Of a stretch of 64,000 nucleotides of DNA, positions 33,823-42,869 are shown in pieces. The stretch is taken from assembly GCF_001612725.1 (NCBI RefSeq), contig NZ_BDAZ01000035.1, forward strand, positions 103,816 through 167,815. The letters are read 5' to 3'. Each line of letters begins with the position of its first letter. Position 1 is the stretch's first letter. The DNA is from Nocardia anaemiae NBRC 100462 (GTDB lineage: Bacteria; Actinomycetota; Actinomycetes; Mycobacteriales; Mycobacteriaceae). The notes under the pieces are model-generated. The model worked only from the letters and a program-made list of their open reading frames with translations. It made no database searches and was not told the DNA's origin. A program made the position numbers and the translations under genes.

Positions 33823-34181
33823 TCAGTTCGACCCGGAGTTCTCGGCCTGCAGATCGAGCGGAATCACGAAATCCTCCTGCCCTCGGCCACTGCCGACACT
33901 GGCCTGAACGAGTTGTGCGGTGGCCGCCGCGAGCGGCATCGGCACGTCGAGCTGCCGCGCCGCGCCGAGACCCAGATCGAATCCTTGCGCAGCAGTAGTA
34001 ACGCGACGCGTTGGTAGAACTCCGATGGACCCGAGGCCGCGATCGAAAGCCCGCCCGCCGCGAGCACTTTCGCAGTGCCGCTGACCGGTGCGGCCAGGAT
34101 GCCTACGCCACGCTGTTCACAGGCCGTGCGAATGGCTGCCCAGGATTGCGCCGAGATGGTCGAGCAGTCCACGACTACCAC
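33823..34181 (-). pseudogene. decayed 3-hydroxyisobutyrate dehydrogenase-like gene
   Basis: On the minus strand the first part reads VVDCSTISAQSWAAIRTAC and LAAPVSGTAKVLAAGGLSI, the NAD-binding-domain end (DxSTxS, APVSG) of beta-hydroxyacid dehydrogenases. After about 34010 the frame changes to AAQGFDLGLGAARQLDVPMP, LAAATAQLVQASVGSGRGQE and DFVIPLD, their C-terminal helical domain. The Rossmann start and about 100 middle residues are missing. So both domains survive in different frames with a deletion between: a pseudogene. Confidence 0.75.
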
Positions 34182-34228
34182 AGATCAATGCGTTACGGGG
34201 CGGCGGAGTCGCATGAGACGGCGGGAGC

Positions 34229-36997
34229 TCAGCCGAGGCGGCGGGGGCCGGAGTCGAAGCGGCTGGGTTGGGGGCCGAAGCGGGCTCGGGCGTAGAGGAT
34301 TGCGGCGGCGTTGGCGGAGGCGAGGACGGGGTCGAAGGATAGTTCTCGGATTTCGGGAAGGTCGTCGAAGAGGGACGAGACACGTTGGACGAGTTCGACC
34401 AGGGCGGGTTTGTCGACCCGTGGGCTGGCGGGGGTGCCGGAGAGGAGGGGGGCGGCGCGCGGCGCGTCGATGAGGGCGCTCGCTTCATCGGCGGTGAGTG
34501 GGAGGGCGCGGTAGGCGCGGTCGCCGAGGAGTTCGATGATCATGCCGGAGAGGCCGAATTCGATGACCGAACCGAAGGACGGGTCGTCCTGCACCCGCAG
34601 CACACAGCCGACGCCGGGGGTGGCCATCTTCTGGATGTGCACGGCGGGGTCACCGCATAGTTCCACCAGATGCGAATAGGCCTGGCGCACGGCCTCCGGG
34701 CGCCACAGGTCCAGTCGGACACCGCTGAGATCCGGTCGGCGCCGCCACATTTCGCCGGTCGCCTTGGCCGCGACCGGATAGCCGATTTCCTCGGCCGCCG
34801 CCACCGCTTCGTCGGCGCTGCGGACCTCACGGAATTCGACGACATGAATTCCATAGCAGTCCAACAGATCCACAGCTTCGAGGTCGGTGAGCCAACGCCC
34901 GTCGGATTCGGCCATCCAGCCCGCGACCAGCCGTTTGGCCCGTTCCGCGTCGATGCCCGCCGGACGCACCACCGTCGACACCGGTTTGGTGCGCCACTGC
35001 GCGTACCGGTGCGCCCTGGCCAGCGCCCGTGCGGCGCGCTCGGGATCCGGGTAGGACGGTATCGACCCGCGCACCGCCGTACCGGCCGGACCGCGCCTGG
35101 CCAGTAGGTTCGGAATCCCTTGCTCGGCAACGAAAGTGGTGAGAATGGGTTTCGCCGCATCGGGCACGGCCGCCGCGGCCTCGCGAATGGCATCGGCGAA
35201 TCCGGCCATCGGCAGCGGCACCGGCGGCGCGAAAACGACGATCACCGCGTCGATCTCGTCCGAGCGCAGTGCGGCGACCACTGCGTCCAGATAGGCAACC
35301 GGCGTCGCGTCCGGCCCCAAGCTCACCGGATCGCCGATCGACTGCTCATCCACCACACGCTCCGTCGGGCGCGGGCGCCGAACGCCGTCATATCGCACTG
35401 TGGCGGGTCGCCGGACATCGAGCCCCTCACCCCGCGCGGCATCGACGGCGAGCCAGTTCAACGCCGCGCTATTGCCGATCACAGCGACCCGCGGCCCCGC
35501 GGGCAGCGGCTGATAACCCAGTAGCGCCGCACAGTCGAACAGCTCCGAAATCGAATCGACCTGAACGATTCCCGACTGCGTGAACAGGTCCCGCACGATG
35601 GATCGGTCCATATCGCCGGTCGGCTGGGACCGCGCGGCCAATCGCCCACTGCTCACCGCGACGATCGGTTTACTCCGCGCGACTCGACGCGCGATGCGGG
35701 AGAATTTGCGCGGGTTACCGAAGCTCTCCAGATACAGCAGGATCACATCGGTGGCGGAGTCGGTGTCCCAGTACTGCAGTAGGTCGTTGCCGGACACATC
35801 AGCGCGGTTGCCCGCTGAGACGAAGGTCGACAACCCGAGGTTGCGCGCGGCGGCCTCACCGAGGATGGCGGCACCCAACGGTCCGGACTGACAGAAGAAT
35901 CCGATGCGCCCGGGCCCGGGCAGCACCGAGGCCAGAGTCGCGTTCAAGGAAACCGAGGCATCGGTATTGGCGATGCCAAGCGCGCTCGGTCCCACCACCC
36001 GCATCCCGTGTCCGCGCGCCGCGGTAACCAGCTCGTGTTCGGCGACCACGCCGCCATCACCGGTCTCCCCGAAGCCCGCGGTGAGCACCACCAATCCCTT
36101 GACGCCCTTGGCCATACAGTCGTCCAGCACCGAGCCGATCGCCTCCGGCGGCACGGCGACCACCGCGAGGTCGACCTCATCGGGAATATCGCGAACCGTC
36201 GGGTAGGCCCGCACACCGCGCACCGATCGCCGATTCGGATTGACCGGGAACACCGGCCCCTGGAACACCCCGGACAGCAGGTTGGCCAAGATCACTCCGC
36301 CGACCCGGGCCGGGCCGACGGTGGCACCGATCACCGCCACCGAACGCGGCGCGAGCAGATTACCCACACTGCGCGCCTCGGAAGCGCGCTCACGCGAATC
36401 ACGCACCGACAGCAGGGCTTCGGTCGGATCGATGGCGAATTCCAGATGCAGCACCGAACCGTCCCTGGCGCGCTCCACCTGATAGCCCGCGTCACGGAAA
36501 ACGGTGACCATCACAGTGTTCTCGGCGAGCACCTCGGCAACGAACGTCTCGATCTTGTTCTCCGCGGCCGCACCAGCCAGATGTTCGAGCAGGATCGACC
36601 CGAGGCCGCGTCCCTGATGTCCGTCGGCAACCACGAATGCGACTTCGGCGGCGCGCGGTCCGGTGCGGTCGGTCAGCAGTTCGTAGCGGCCGACCGCGAT
36701 GATCGCCTCACCGAGTACCAACAGCAATCCGACCCGGTCGTGATGGTCGACGTGGGTGGAGCGGTACAGGTCCTTGGGCGAAATCCTCGGATACGGACCG
36801 AAGTAGCGCAGATAGCGGGAGCGATCCGATAGTGCCGTGTGGAATTCCTGCAGCCGCTCGGCGTCATCGGGCGTGATCGGGCGTAGTCGCACCACGCCGC
36901 CGTCGGAGGCGAGCACATCGGCGAACCAGTGTTGCGGTGGCGGTGGCGGCACCGCGGGCGTGCTCGGAGAGTCCGGGACGGGCGGGTTCTCAGTCAC
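34229..36997 (-). CDS. GNAT/NDP-forming acyl-CoA synthetase-like fusion (protein acetyltransferase type)
   Basis: A 922-residue fusion. Residues about 25-190 are a GNAT domain (RLRPITPDDAERLQEFHTAL, EVAFVVADGHQGRGLGSILL with the acetyl-CoA loop). Then a CoA-binding domain (LAPRSVAVIGATVGPARVGG), a succinyl-CoA-ligase-like domain (GFFCQSGPLGAAILGEAA) and a C-terminal ATP-grasp (GYPVAAKATGEMWRRRPDLS, PLTADEASALIDAPRAA). This is the layout of Pat-type lysine acetyltransferases with the GNAT at the N-terminus; the ligase part is mostly regulatory in them. GTG starts inside the acuC stop, with GGAGGA upstream, so the two are coupled. Confidence 0.88.
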   Translation of the reverse strand: MTENPPVPDSPSTPAVPPPPPQHWFADVLASDGGVVRLRPITPDDAERLQEFHTALSDRSRYLRYFGPYPRISPKDLYRSTHVDHHDRVGLLLVLGEAIIAVGRYELLTDRTGPRAAEVAFVVADGHQGRGLGSILLEHLAGAAAENKIETFVAEVLAENTVMVTVFRDAGYQVERARDGSVLHLEFAIDPTEALLSVRDSRERASEARSVGNLLAPRSVAVIGATVGPARVGGVILANLLSGVFQGPVFPVNPNRRSVRGVRAYPTVRDIPDEVDLAVVAVPPEAIGSVLDDCMAKGVKGLVVLTAGFGETGDGGVVAEHELVTAARGHGMRVVGPSALGIANTDASVSLNATLASVLPGPGRIGFFCQSGPLGAAILGEAAARNLGLSTFVSAGNRADVSGNDLLQYWDTDSATDVILLYLESFGNPRKFSRIARRVARSKPIVAVSSGRLAARSQPTGDMDRSIVRDLFTQSGIVQVDSISELFDCAALLGYQPLPAGPRVAVIGNSAALNWLAVDAARGEGLDVRRPATVRYDGVRRPRPTERVVDEQSIGDPVSLGPDATPVAYLDAVVAALRSDEIDAVIVVFAPPVPLPMAGFADAIREAAAAVPDAAKPILTTFVAEQGIPNLLARRGPAGTAVRGSIPSYPDPERAARALARAHRYAQWRTKPVSTVVRPAGIDAERAKRLVAGWMAESDGRWLTDLEAVDLLDCYGIHVVEFREVRSADEAVAAAEEIGYPVAAKATGEMWRRRPDLSGVRLDLWRPEAVRQAYSHLVELCGDPAVHIQKMATPGVGCVLRVQDDPSFGSVIEFGLSGMIIELLGDRAYRALPLTADEASALIDAPRAAPLLSGTPASPRVDKPALVELVQRVSSLFDDLPEIRELSFDPVLASANAAAILYARARFGPQPSRFDSGPRRLG

Positions 36998-38267
36998 GGG
37001 GGTCCTCCGGATCCAGTCCGAGCAACCCGAAGGTGGCTCGGCGCGTGGCCAATACGGCCGTATCGATAGCGCGTTGCGCGCGGTCGGTGCGCGCGTCCCC
37101 AGTCACCACGGTGCCGCCGGGACCATCCCAAGGGCGGTAGGCGGTGTCGCCACCATCACCCATCGTGCGCGGCGGGTCGACGGTCGGCGCCGCGGCGCGG
37201 ATCATCTCGATCCAGTCCTGCGGCACCGCGGTTTCCGGTGCGATGGTGCGGTCCAGTGCGGTCGCCAGCAGGTGCGTCCAAGCGCGCGGCACCACCCGCA
37301 CAAGCCCGTAGCCACCGCCACCGACGGCGAGCCAACGGCCCTCGGCGTATTCGTCGGCCAGATCACGCATGGCGATGAAGGCGGCGCGTTGACCGTCGAC
37401 GGTCAGTTCCATATCGGCGAGCGGGTCCTCGCGATGGGTGTCGACACCGCATTGGCTGACCACGATCTGCGGGCGGAAGGCGGCGAGCGCGCCGGGCACG
37501 ATCGCGTGAAAGCCGCGCAGCCACTGGGGATCCCGGGTACCGGGCAGGACCGCGAGATTGATCGCGGTACCCTCGGCGGCGCCGTGGCCGGTCTCCTCCG
37601 GCCAACCGGTATTCGGCCACAGAGTGGCCGGATGCTGATGGATCGAGATCGTCAGCACTCGCGGGTCGCCGTAGAAGGCGCGTTGCACACCGTCGCCGTG
37701 ATGCACGTCGACATCGATGTAGGCGATCCGATCGAATCCGTTGTCCAGCAGCCAGGAGATGGCCACGGCCGCATCGTTGTAGATGCAGAATCCGGCCGCC
37801 GAATCCGGCATCGCGTGATGCATTCCGCCACCGATGCTCACCGCGCGCCGGGTCCGCCCCCGGGCGATCTCGCGTGCGGCGGTCAATGTGCCGCCGACGA
37901 TCACCGAGGCCGCCTGATGCATCCGCGGGAATACCGGATTGTCCGGTGAGCCGAGGCCGTAGGGCGGTGCGAGCGGCGCACCCGCGAGTGGTGTCGCATT
38001 CTCGACGGCCTCGATGTAATCCGCGGTATGGATGCGCAGCAAATCGGACACTTCGGCCCGCTCCGGCACCAATCGCTCGACACCGTCGAGTAATCCGAGA
38101 CTTTCCGCAAGGGCCATGGTGAACTGCAGGCGTGCCGGTTTCATGGGGTGCTCCGGCGTCCACGCGTAGTCGAGGAAGCGGTCGGTCCAGACGACGGTCC
38201 CGGATCCCGCCTCGAGATCACCTTCGTCGAGCGGCGCGGACTGTTCGCCGTGCGGTGCAGTGGCCAT
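36990..38267 (-). CDS. acuC: AcuC-like histone-deacetylase family protein
   Basis: A 425-residue class I HDAC-type deacetylase that removes acyl groups from lysines. Zinc and active-site residues: SIGGGMHHAMPDSAAGFCIY (tandem His), YIDVDVHHGDGVQ (DVDVHHGDG), ISIHQHPATLWPNTG, and the C-terminal VGGGGYG. The ATG is near a shared divergent region with ideR. It is the first gene of an operon with the GNAT/acyl-CoA synthetase-like protein, overlapping by 8 bases. In Bacillus the acu operon pairs a deacetylase and an acetyltransferase that regulate acetyl-CoA synthetase, a precedent for this pairing. Confidence 0.9.
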   Translation of the reverse strand: MATAPHGEQSAPLDEGDLEAGSGTVVWTDRFLDYAWTPEHPMKPARLQFTMALAESLGLLDGVERLVPERAEVSDLLRIHTADYIEAVENATPLAGAPLAPPYGLGSPDNPVFPRMHQAASVIVGGTLTAAREIARGRTRRAVSIGGGMHHAMPDSAAGFCIYNDAAVAISWLLDNGFDRIAYIDVDVHHGDGVQRAFYGDPRVLTISIHQHPATLWPNTGWPEETGHGAAEGTAINLAVLPGTRDPQWLRGFHAIVPGALAAFRPQIVVSQCGVDTHREDPLADMELTVDGQRAAFIAMRDLADEYAEGRWLAVGGGGYGLVRVVPRAWTHLLATALDRTIAPETAVPQDWIEMIRAAAPTVDPPRTMGDGGDTAYRPWDGPGGTVVTGDARTDRAQRAIDTAVLATRRATFGLLGLDPEDPRD

Positions 38268-38465
38268 GGTCGCAACGCTACGCGGGAAGGTAACGGCCCC
38301 GTTGGACGTTCGTATGCAGTAGAAATACAAGCGAGAGCGAACACGGTGACAGGCCGTGCGCCGACAGAATTCCCACAGCGCAGTCACGGGTGTAGCGCGA
38401 GACCACGCGGCACGCGGTGGTGCCGCCGTGCGTGGGTAGAATTCGTGCCGACGAAGGGGTAACAG

Positions 38466-39152
38466 GTGAAGGATCTGGTCGACACCACGGAGATGTACCT
38501 CCGTACCATCTACGACCTCGAGGAAGAGGGCGTGGTGCCCCTGCGTGCGCGCATCGCCGAGCGCCTCGAGCAAAGTGGTCCGACGGTCAGCCAGACTGTC
38601 GCGCGAATGGAACGCGATGGTCTGCTGCTGGTCGCCGGTGATCGCCATCTCGAACTGACCGAGAAGGGTCGCAGCATGGCGGTCGCGGTCATGCGCAAGC
38701 ATCGCCTCGCCGAGCGGCTGCTCGTGGACATCATCGGGCTCGACTGGCAGAACGTGCACGCCGAGGCGTGCCGGTGGGAACACGTCATGAGCGAGGATGT
38801 CGAGCGGCGGCTGGTCGAGGTGCTCAATCACCCGACCACCTCTCCCTACGGCAACCCGATTCCGGGCCTGGACGAACTGGGCCTCGTCTCGCCGAGCGGC
38901 GCCGACGAGACCCTGGTGCGGCTGTCGGATCTGCCGCACGGCCAGGTGCACGCGGTCGTGGTGCGTCGCCTCGCCGAACACATCCAGACCGATCCCGAGG
39001 TCATCGGTCAGTTGCGGGAGGCGGGCGTGGTGCCCGACGCCCGGGTGACGGTCGAGACCAAACCCGGATCGGTGGTCATCACCGTGCCAGGCCACGAGGG
39101 TTTCGAGCTCTCGGACGAAATGGCCCACGCCGTCCAGGTGAAGTTGGTCTGA
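38466..39152 (+). CDS. ideR: iron-dependent regulator IdeR
   Basis: A 228-residue DtxR-family repressor. It starts MKDLVDTTEMYLRTIYDLEE as in mycobacterial IdeR; the helix-turn-helix is ARIAERLEQSGPTVSQTVAR (27-48). Metal residues M10, H79, E83, H98, C102, E105 and H106 are all present, and an SH3-like domain ends the protein. With Fe2+ it represses siderophore genes and controls iron storage. GTG start. Its neighbour galE starts 3 bases after its stop. I see no clear iron box in its own promoter. Confidence 0.97.
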   Translation: MKDLVDTTEMYLRTIYDLEEEGVVPLRARIAERLEQSGPTVSQTVARMERDGLLLVAGDRHLELTEKGRSMAVAVMRKHRLAERLLVDIIGLDWQNVHAEACRWEHVMSEDVERRLVEVLNHPTTSPYGNPIPGLDELGLVSPSGADETLVRLSDLPHGQVHAVVVRRLAEHIQTDPEVIGQLREAGVVPDARVTVETKPGSVVITVPGHEGFELSDEMAHAVQVKLV

Positions 39153-39155
39153 GGC

Positions 39156-40136
39156 GTGAAACTTCTGGTCACGGGTGGCGCGGGTTATGTCGGTGGCGTC
39201 TGCGCGCAGGTGCTGCTCGAATCGGGGCATGAGGTTGTGGTGGTCGACGATCTGTCGACCGGCAATGCCGAGGGCGTGCCCACCGAGGCGCGATTCGTCG
39301 AGGGTGATGTCGCGGTCGCCGCGCCCGCACTGCTCGCGGCCGAATCCTTCGACGGCGTCCTGCATTTCGCGGCGCAGTCGCTGGTCGGTGAGTCGGTGCA
39401 GCAGCCGGAGAAGTACTGGCACGGCAATGTGGTGAAGACGCTCGAGCTGTTGGAGGCGATGCGTCGCACCGAAACGCCGAGGCTGGTCTTCTCCTCGACC
39501 GCGGCCGTGTACGGCGAACCCGAACGAGTGCCGATCACCGAGGACGCGCCGACCCGGCCGACCAACCCCTACGGCGCCTCCAAGCTGGCCATCGACCACG
39601 CCATCACCTCCTATTCGATCGCACACGGTCTGGCCGCGACCAGCCTGCGCTACTTCAACGTCGCGGGCGCCTACGGCGGCCTCGGCGAAAACCGGGTGGT
39701 GGAAACCCATCTCATCCCCCTCGTGCTCCAGGTCGCCCTCGGTCATCGCAAGGCGATCTCGGTCTTCGGCACCGACTGGCCCACCCCCGACGGCACCGCG
39801 GTCCGCGATTACATCCACATTCGCGACCTCGCCGACGCCCACGTGCTGGCCCTCGGCTCCGCGCAATCCGGCACGCATCGCATCTTCAATCTCGGCAGCG
39901 GCACCGGTTTCTCGGTCCGCGAGGTGATTTCGGCCTGCGAGCGCGTCACCGGCCTGTCCATCGCCGCCGAGGACGCACCGCGCCGGGCTGGCGACCCGGC
40001 CACGCTGATCGCGTCCAGCGACCGCGCCATCGCCGACCTCGGATGGCAGCCCAAGCACAACAATCTCGACGAAATCGTCGCCGATGCTTGGGAATTCCTG
40101 CGTGATCTCGGCCCGCTGGCACACAGCGCGAAGTAA
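39156..40136 (+). CDS. galE: UDP-glucose 4-epimerase
   Basis: A 326-residue extended SDR. LLVTGGAGYVGGVCAQVLLE (GxxGxxG), LHFAAQSLVGES, SSTAAVYGEP, and NPYGASKLAID (YxxxK) followed by RYFNVAGAY are the GalE motifs. It interconverts UDP-glucose and UDP-galactose for the galactan and arabinogalactan of the cell wall. The GTG start lies 3 bases after ideR, suggesting co-transcription. It converges on the DUF4192 gene. Confidence 0.94.
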   Translation: MKLLVTGGAGYVGGVCAQVLLESGHEVVVVDDLSTGNAEGVPTEARFVEGDVAVAAPALLAAESFDGVLHFAAQSLVGESVQQPEKYWHGNVVKTLELLEAMRRTETPRLVFSSTAAVYGEPERVPITEDAPTRPTNPYGASKLAIDHAITSYSIAHGLAATSLRYFNVAGAYGGLGENRVVETHLIPLVLQVALGHRKAISVFGTDWPTPDGTAVRDYIHIRDLADAHVLALGSAQSGTHRIFNLGSGTGFSVREVISACERVTGLSIAAEDAPRRAGDPATLIASSDRAIADLGWQPKHNNLDEIVADAWEFLRDLGPLAHSAK

Positions 40137-40157
40137 GCCAGCTCACCATCGAGCGCG

Positions 40158-40198
40158 GTCACATGGTGGTGCTGTACGTGCCGCAACCACCATGTGAC
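40158..40198. terminator. inverted repeat between galE and the DUF4192 gene
   Basis: GTCACATGGTGGT (40158-40170) and ACCACCATGTGAC (40186-40198) are a perfect 13-bp inverted repeat around 15 bases. It sits between two convergent genes, so it probably terminates both; no T run is present. Confidence 0.6.
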
Positions 40199-40232
40199 TC
40201 GCCGAATCACCTCTGACCACCCGAGAACGCGC

Positions 40233-41714
40233 TCACCGGAGAACCGGCCCCAGGTCGATGCCGAGGTCCGCGGCAATGCCGAGCCCGCAGTAGGCAAGAC
40301 GGCGCAACGTCTCCGGGCGCATCCCGGTGCGCAGGGAGATCTCGAGCAGACTCGCCATGGAGTGGTCGGGATCCGCCTCCAGCGCCGCTTGCAGCGCGAT
40401 GCCTGCGAGCGGTCCGTCACCGCGGATGTAGGCGCTGTAGCCGAGAAGTGTTGCGGCATCGGCGCGGTCGCTGCCCGACAGCGCACGTGTCAGTGCCACC
40501 CACAGGGTTTCGGCCGCGGCGGCGTGGGATCCGACCGCCAGCCCGAACAGCGAGTCGCGCACCGTCCGATCACGCAGCGCCGCGGCCAGTTCCGCGTATT
40601 CCCGCGCGGCGAGGGCCACACCGGAATCGGTGTTGGCTATCTGCCACAGCACATGTTCGAGCGCGCGCCGGTGATAGCCGTCGGGATCACCGCGCCGCAC
40701 CGCGGCCGCGTACCGCTCGTGCGCGAGCGCGCGGGCGCTGTCGAGATGGACCGCGACCTGTTGCGCCAGCTCCTCGTCCGGTGCGACCAGATCGGTCAGC
40801 TCCGAGCGGGTGCCCCGGATCGGCCGCCCTTCGAGCACATGCGCCACCGTCACCATCGATGTCGCCGGATCCGGCAGCGTCCCATGGTGATCCGCATCGA
40901 GCAGACTCCACCACCGCTGCTCGGCCTCGATGGCGCGCACCGCCCAGGCACCCTCGAGGTACACCTCGACCCGCGCCAGTCGCCGCGCGAACGCCGCGAT
41001 GAGCGTGCCCCATGGCCCCGTACTCCCCGCACCGTTTCGGCGCGTGCGCCGTGGTTCGCGTGCCCGATCATCGATGATTACCGCGAGTACTTCGGTCGCT
41101 CCTTCCGCCGCACAGATATGCGAGACGCACTCCGCATACGCCGCCGCGAGACCCCGCCTACTTCCGCCCTCCTGATCCAGGTCGAACCGCACCACCGCAT
41201 CGATGATCGGACTCCGCTCCGCGTCGCTCGCGCCTCGCAGCACAGCCACCACCAGCGATCGCTCCGGCACGAATCCGACCATGGCGGGCACCGCCACAAT
41301 CAATTCACCGGGATCGTCGACATGCAGCGAATCCCCCGGAATCCGATTCCCGAACTCCGGCGGCGGTTCCGCACAGATTCCCGGGTGCAACTGTTTCCCG
41401 AAACCGCGTGTGCACTCCGACGATTCGTTGTCGACATCCGGATCGAAGAAGGACTCCGAATCGATCCGCGCCGAGATCTCGTCCACGGACCACCGGGCAT
41501 CAGGACCTTCTGTTGTTCGGTGCATTCGCACACCGCCGCCCGTATCCGCGACGTCACGCGAATGCTCGACATCGCGTAGGTCCGAGTCGCCGACGCGCGG
41601 CGGGTGAGCGGATTTGCGGAGGTGAACGGCGGGGCTCGGGCAAAAACCGGGGCGCTGCGATGCACCATCACCTGGATCTCCGAGGGCGGCAGCGGCGTTC
41701 GTGGAAGTCGTCAT
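40233..41714 (-). CDS. DUF4192 protein
   Basis: A 493-residue soluble protein. Residues about 125-470 match DUF4192: DDPGELIVAVPAMVGFVPER, SLVVAVLRGASD, AEGATEVLAVIIDDR, and repeated alpha-helical blocks with LARVEVYLEGAWAVRAI and FGLAVGSHAAAAETLWVALT. The C-terminus has TPR-like helices. The homolog Rv2712c lies next to ideR. The first 110 residues are low in similarity and the start is uncertain; several GTG and ATG codons lie within 360 bases. Function unknown. Confidence 0.82.
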   Translation of the reverse strand: MTTSTNAAAALGDPGDGASQRPGFCPSPAVHLRKSAHPPRVGDSDLRDVEHSRDVADTGGGVRMHRTTEGPDARWSVDEISARIDSESFFDPDVDNESSECTRGFGKQLHPGICAEPPPEFGNRIPGDSLHVDDPGELIVAVPAMVGFVPERSLVVAVLRGASDAERSPIIDAVVRFDLDQEGGSRRGLAAAYAECVSHICAAEGATEVLAVIIDDRAREPRRTRRNGAGSTGPWGTLIAAFARRLARVEVYLEGAWAVRAIEAEQRWWSLLDADHHGTLPDPATSMVTVAHVLEGRPIRGTRSELTDLVAPDEELAQQVAVHLDSARALAHERYAAAVRRGDPDGYHRRALEHVLWQIANTDSGVALAAREYAELAAALRDRTVRDSLFGLAVGSHAAAAETLWVALTRALSGSDRADAATLLGYSAYIRGDGPLAGIALQAALEADPDHSMASLLEISLRTGMRPETLRRLAYCGLGIAADLGIDLGPVLR

Positions 41715-41911
41715 GCATCGAGGGTGCGCTCACCCACCGCGAAGCCCGCGACGCCGACCTGGGGATATCTCGAGACCGAATTGCCCTGTGGAAAACACTT
41801 GGACTGTGGACGAATTGGGGATCACACACCAGAACCGCGGCGACCATGTCGGTGCTGCCTGCTAGTGTCCGGCTGCGAGCTCGGGCTGCTGCTCGGCGGA
41901 GCCCGGCGCAT

Positions 41912-42628
41912 TCACCCCTTCTCGACCTTTCGCACCGCCGTCGCGAACAACTCGTCCAAGGCGGCGGCATCCGGCTTCGCATCGCCGAATGTCATGTATG
42001 TCACGGTGATTCGCACATCGGCGATCTGCCCGGTCAGCGTCTGCATCGACTGCCTCAACCCGGCCGCGCTCACCTGCGGCGCCACGGTGCGACGCAACGC
42101 GAGTGTGTCATCGGCGTCGGTCGGCGGCGGCGCCTGCAATTCGGTGGTCACTGTCGTCGTCGTACCCGCCCGGCTGACGTGCACCTGTCGACAGCGCTTC
42201 AACTGATCACGCAAGGCCGACAATGGCTGTCCGGTCCTGGTCAACTCCACGGTCATCGTGGCCCGCGTCCGGTTGTCGGTGCCCACCGCGATGGCCGTCT
42301 GATTCGGACCGAATTGCTGAGCGGGCGGGGCACATCCATCGGGTCGCACTGTCGAACCGCGCCCGACCCCGGTCAGATCCCCCGCCGCCTGTGCCGCCGC
42401 CTCCGCTGGCAGCACCACGGCCTCGTACTCGGCCGGGAACTGCGCGGGATCGGGCAGTAGCGTCGAAAGCTGTGCCGCCACATGCTGGGCCACCGTATTC
42501 GGTTCGGAGCCGACCGGATGTCCGGTCACCGTCGATGCGCAACCGGTGAGCAGCATCGCAAGCGCGGCCAGGGGCACCCGACCCGAGAGCCCGAATCCGC
42601 CCGGTCCCCTGCGCATCGAATTCGGCAC
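41912..42628 (-). CDS. lipoprotein with DUF5642-like sensor domain
   Basis: A 238-residue lipoprotein. A signal peptide ends in the lipobox LLTGC (about residue 30); the mature part follows with ASTVTGHPVGSEPN and a PknH-sensor-like domain holding disulfide cysteines (CAPPAQQFG and LKRCRQVHVSRAG). The C-terminus runs through VRITVTYMTFGDAKPDAAAL. It is attached to the outer face of the plasma membrane. GTG at 42628 is used; GTG at 42634 and ATG at 42616 also fit. I recognise the family only loosely. Confidence 0.72.
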   Translation of the reverse strand: MPNSMRRGPGGFGLSGRVPLAALAMLLTGCASTVTGHPVGSEPNTVAQHVAAQLSTLLPDPAQFPAEYEAVVLPAEAAAQAAGDLTGVGRGSTVRPDGCAPPAQQFGPNQTAIAVGTDNRTRATMTVELTRTGQPLSALRDQLKRCRQVHVSRAGTTTTVTTELQAPPPTDADDTLALRRTVAPQVSAAGLRQSMQTLTGQIADVRITVTYMTFGDAKPDAAALDELFATAVRKVEKG

Positions 42629-42869
42629 GGTCACCGCTCCACTGTGCCAAACTCCCCGTGCCCGCCCGCGATGCCACGCCGATTCCTCGAGCGCGGCGGG
42701 AATGTGCGGGGAACCACCGATGTTGCCCTGTCTTATGGGTCGGTGTCGCCCGTGGCAACGTGTGTCGGCGCCATGGGGGACAATGGACAGTGGTTGACCG
42801 CCGCGAATTGCCCAACAGGCCTGTGAACCTGGAAGCTCGCATCGGTGAACCGCGCAGGAAGGAGACGCG

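Noticed and set aside
38268..40124. Extension of the acuC frame far upstream, opposite ideR and galE
   Set aside because: Similarity to deacetylases begins at the ATG at 38267; the extension is antisense to two well-supported genes.
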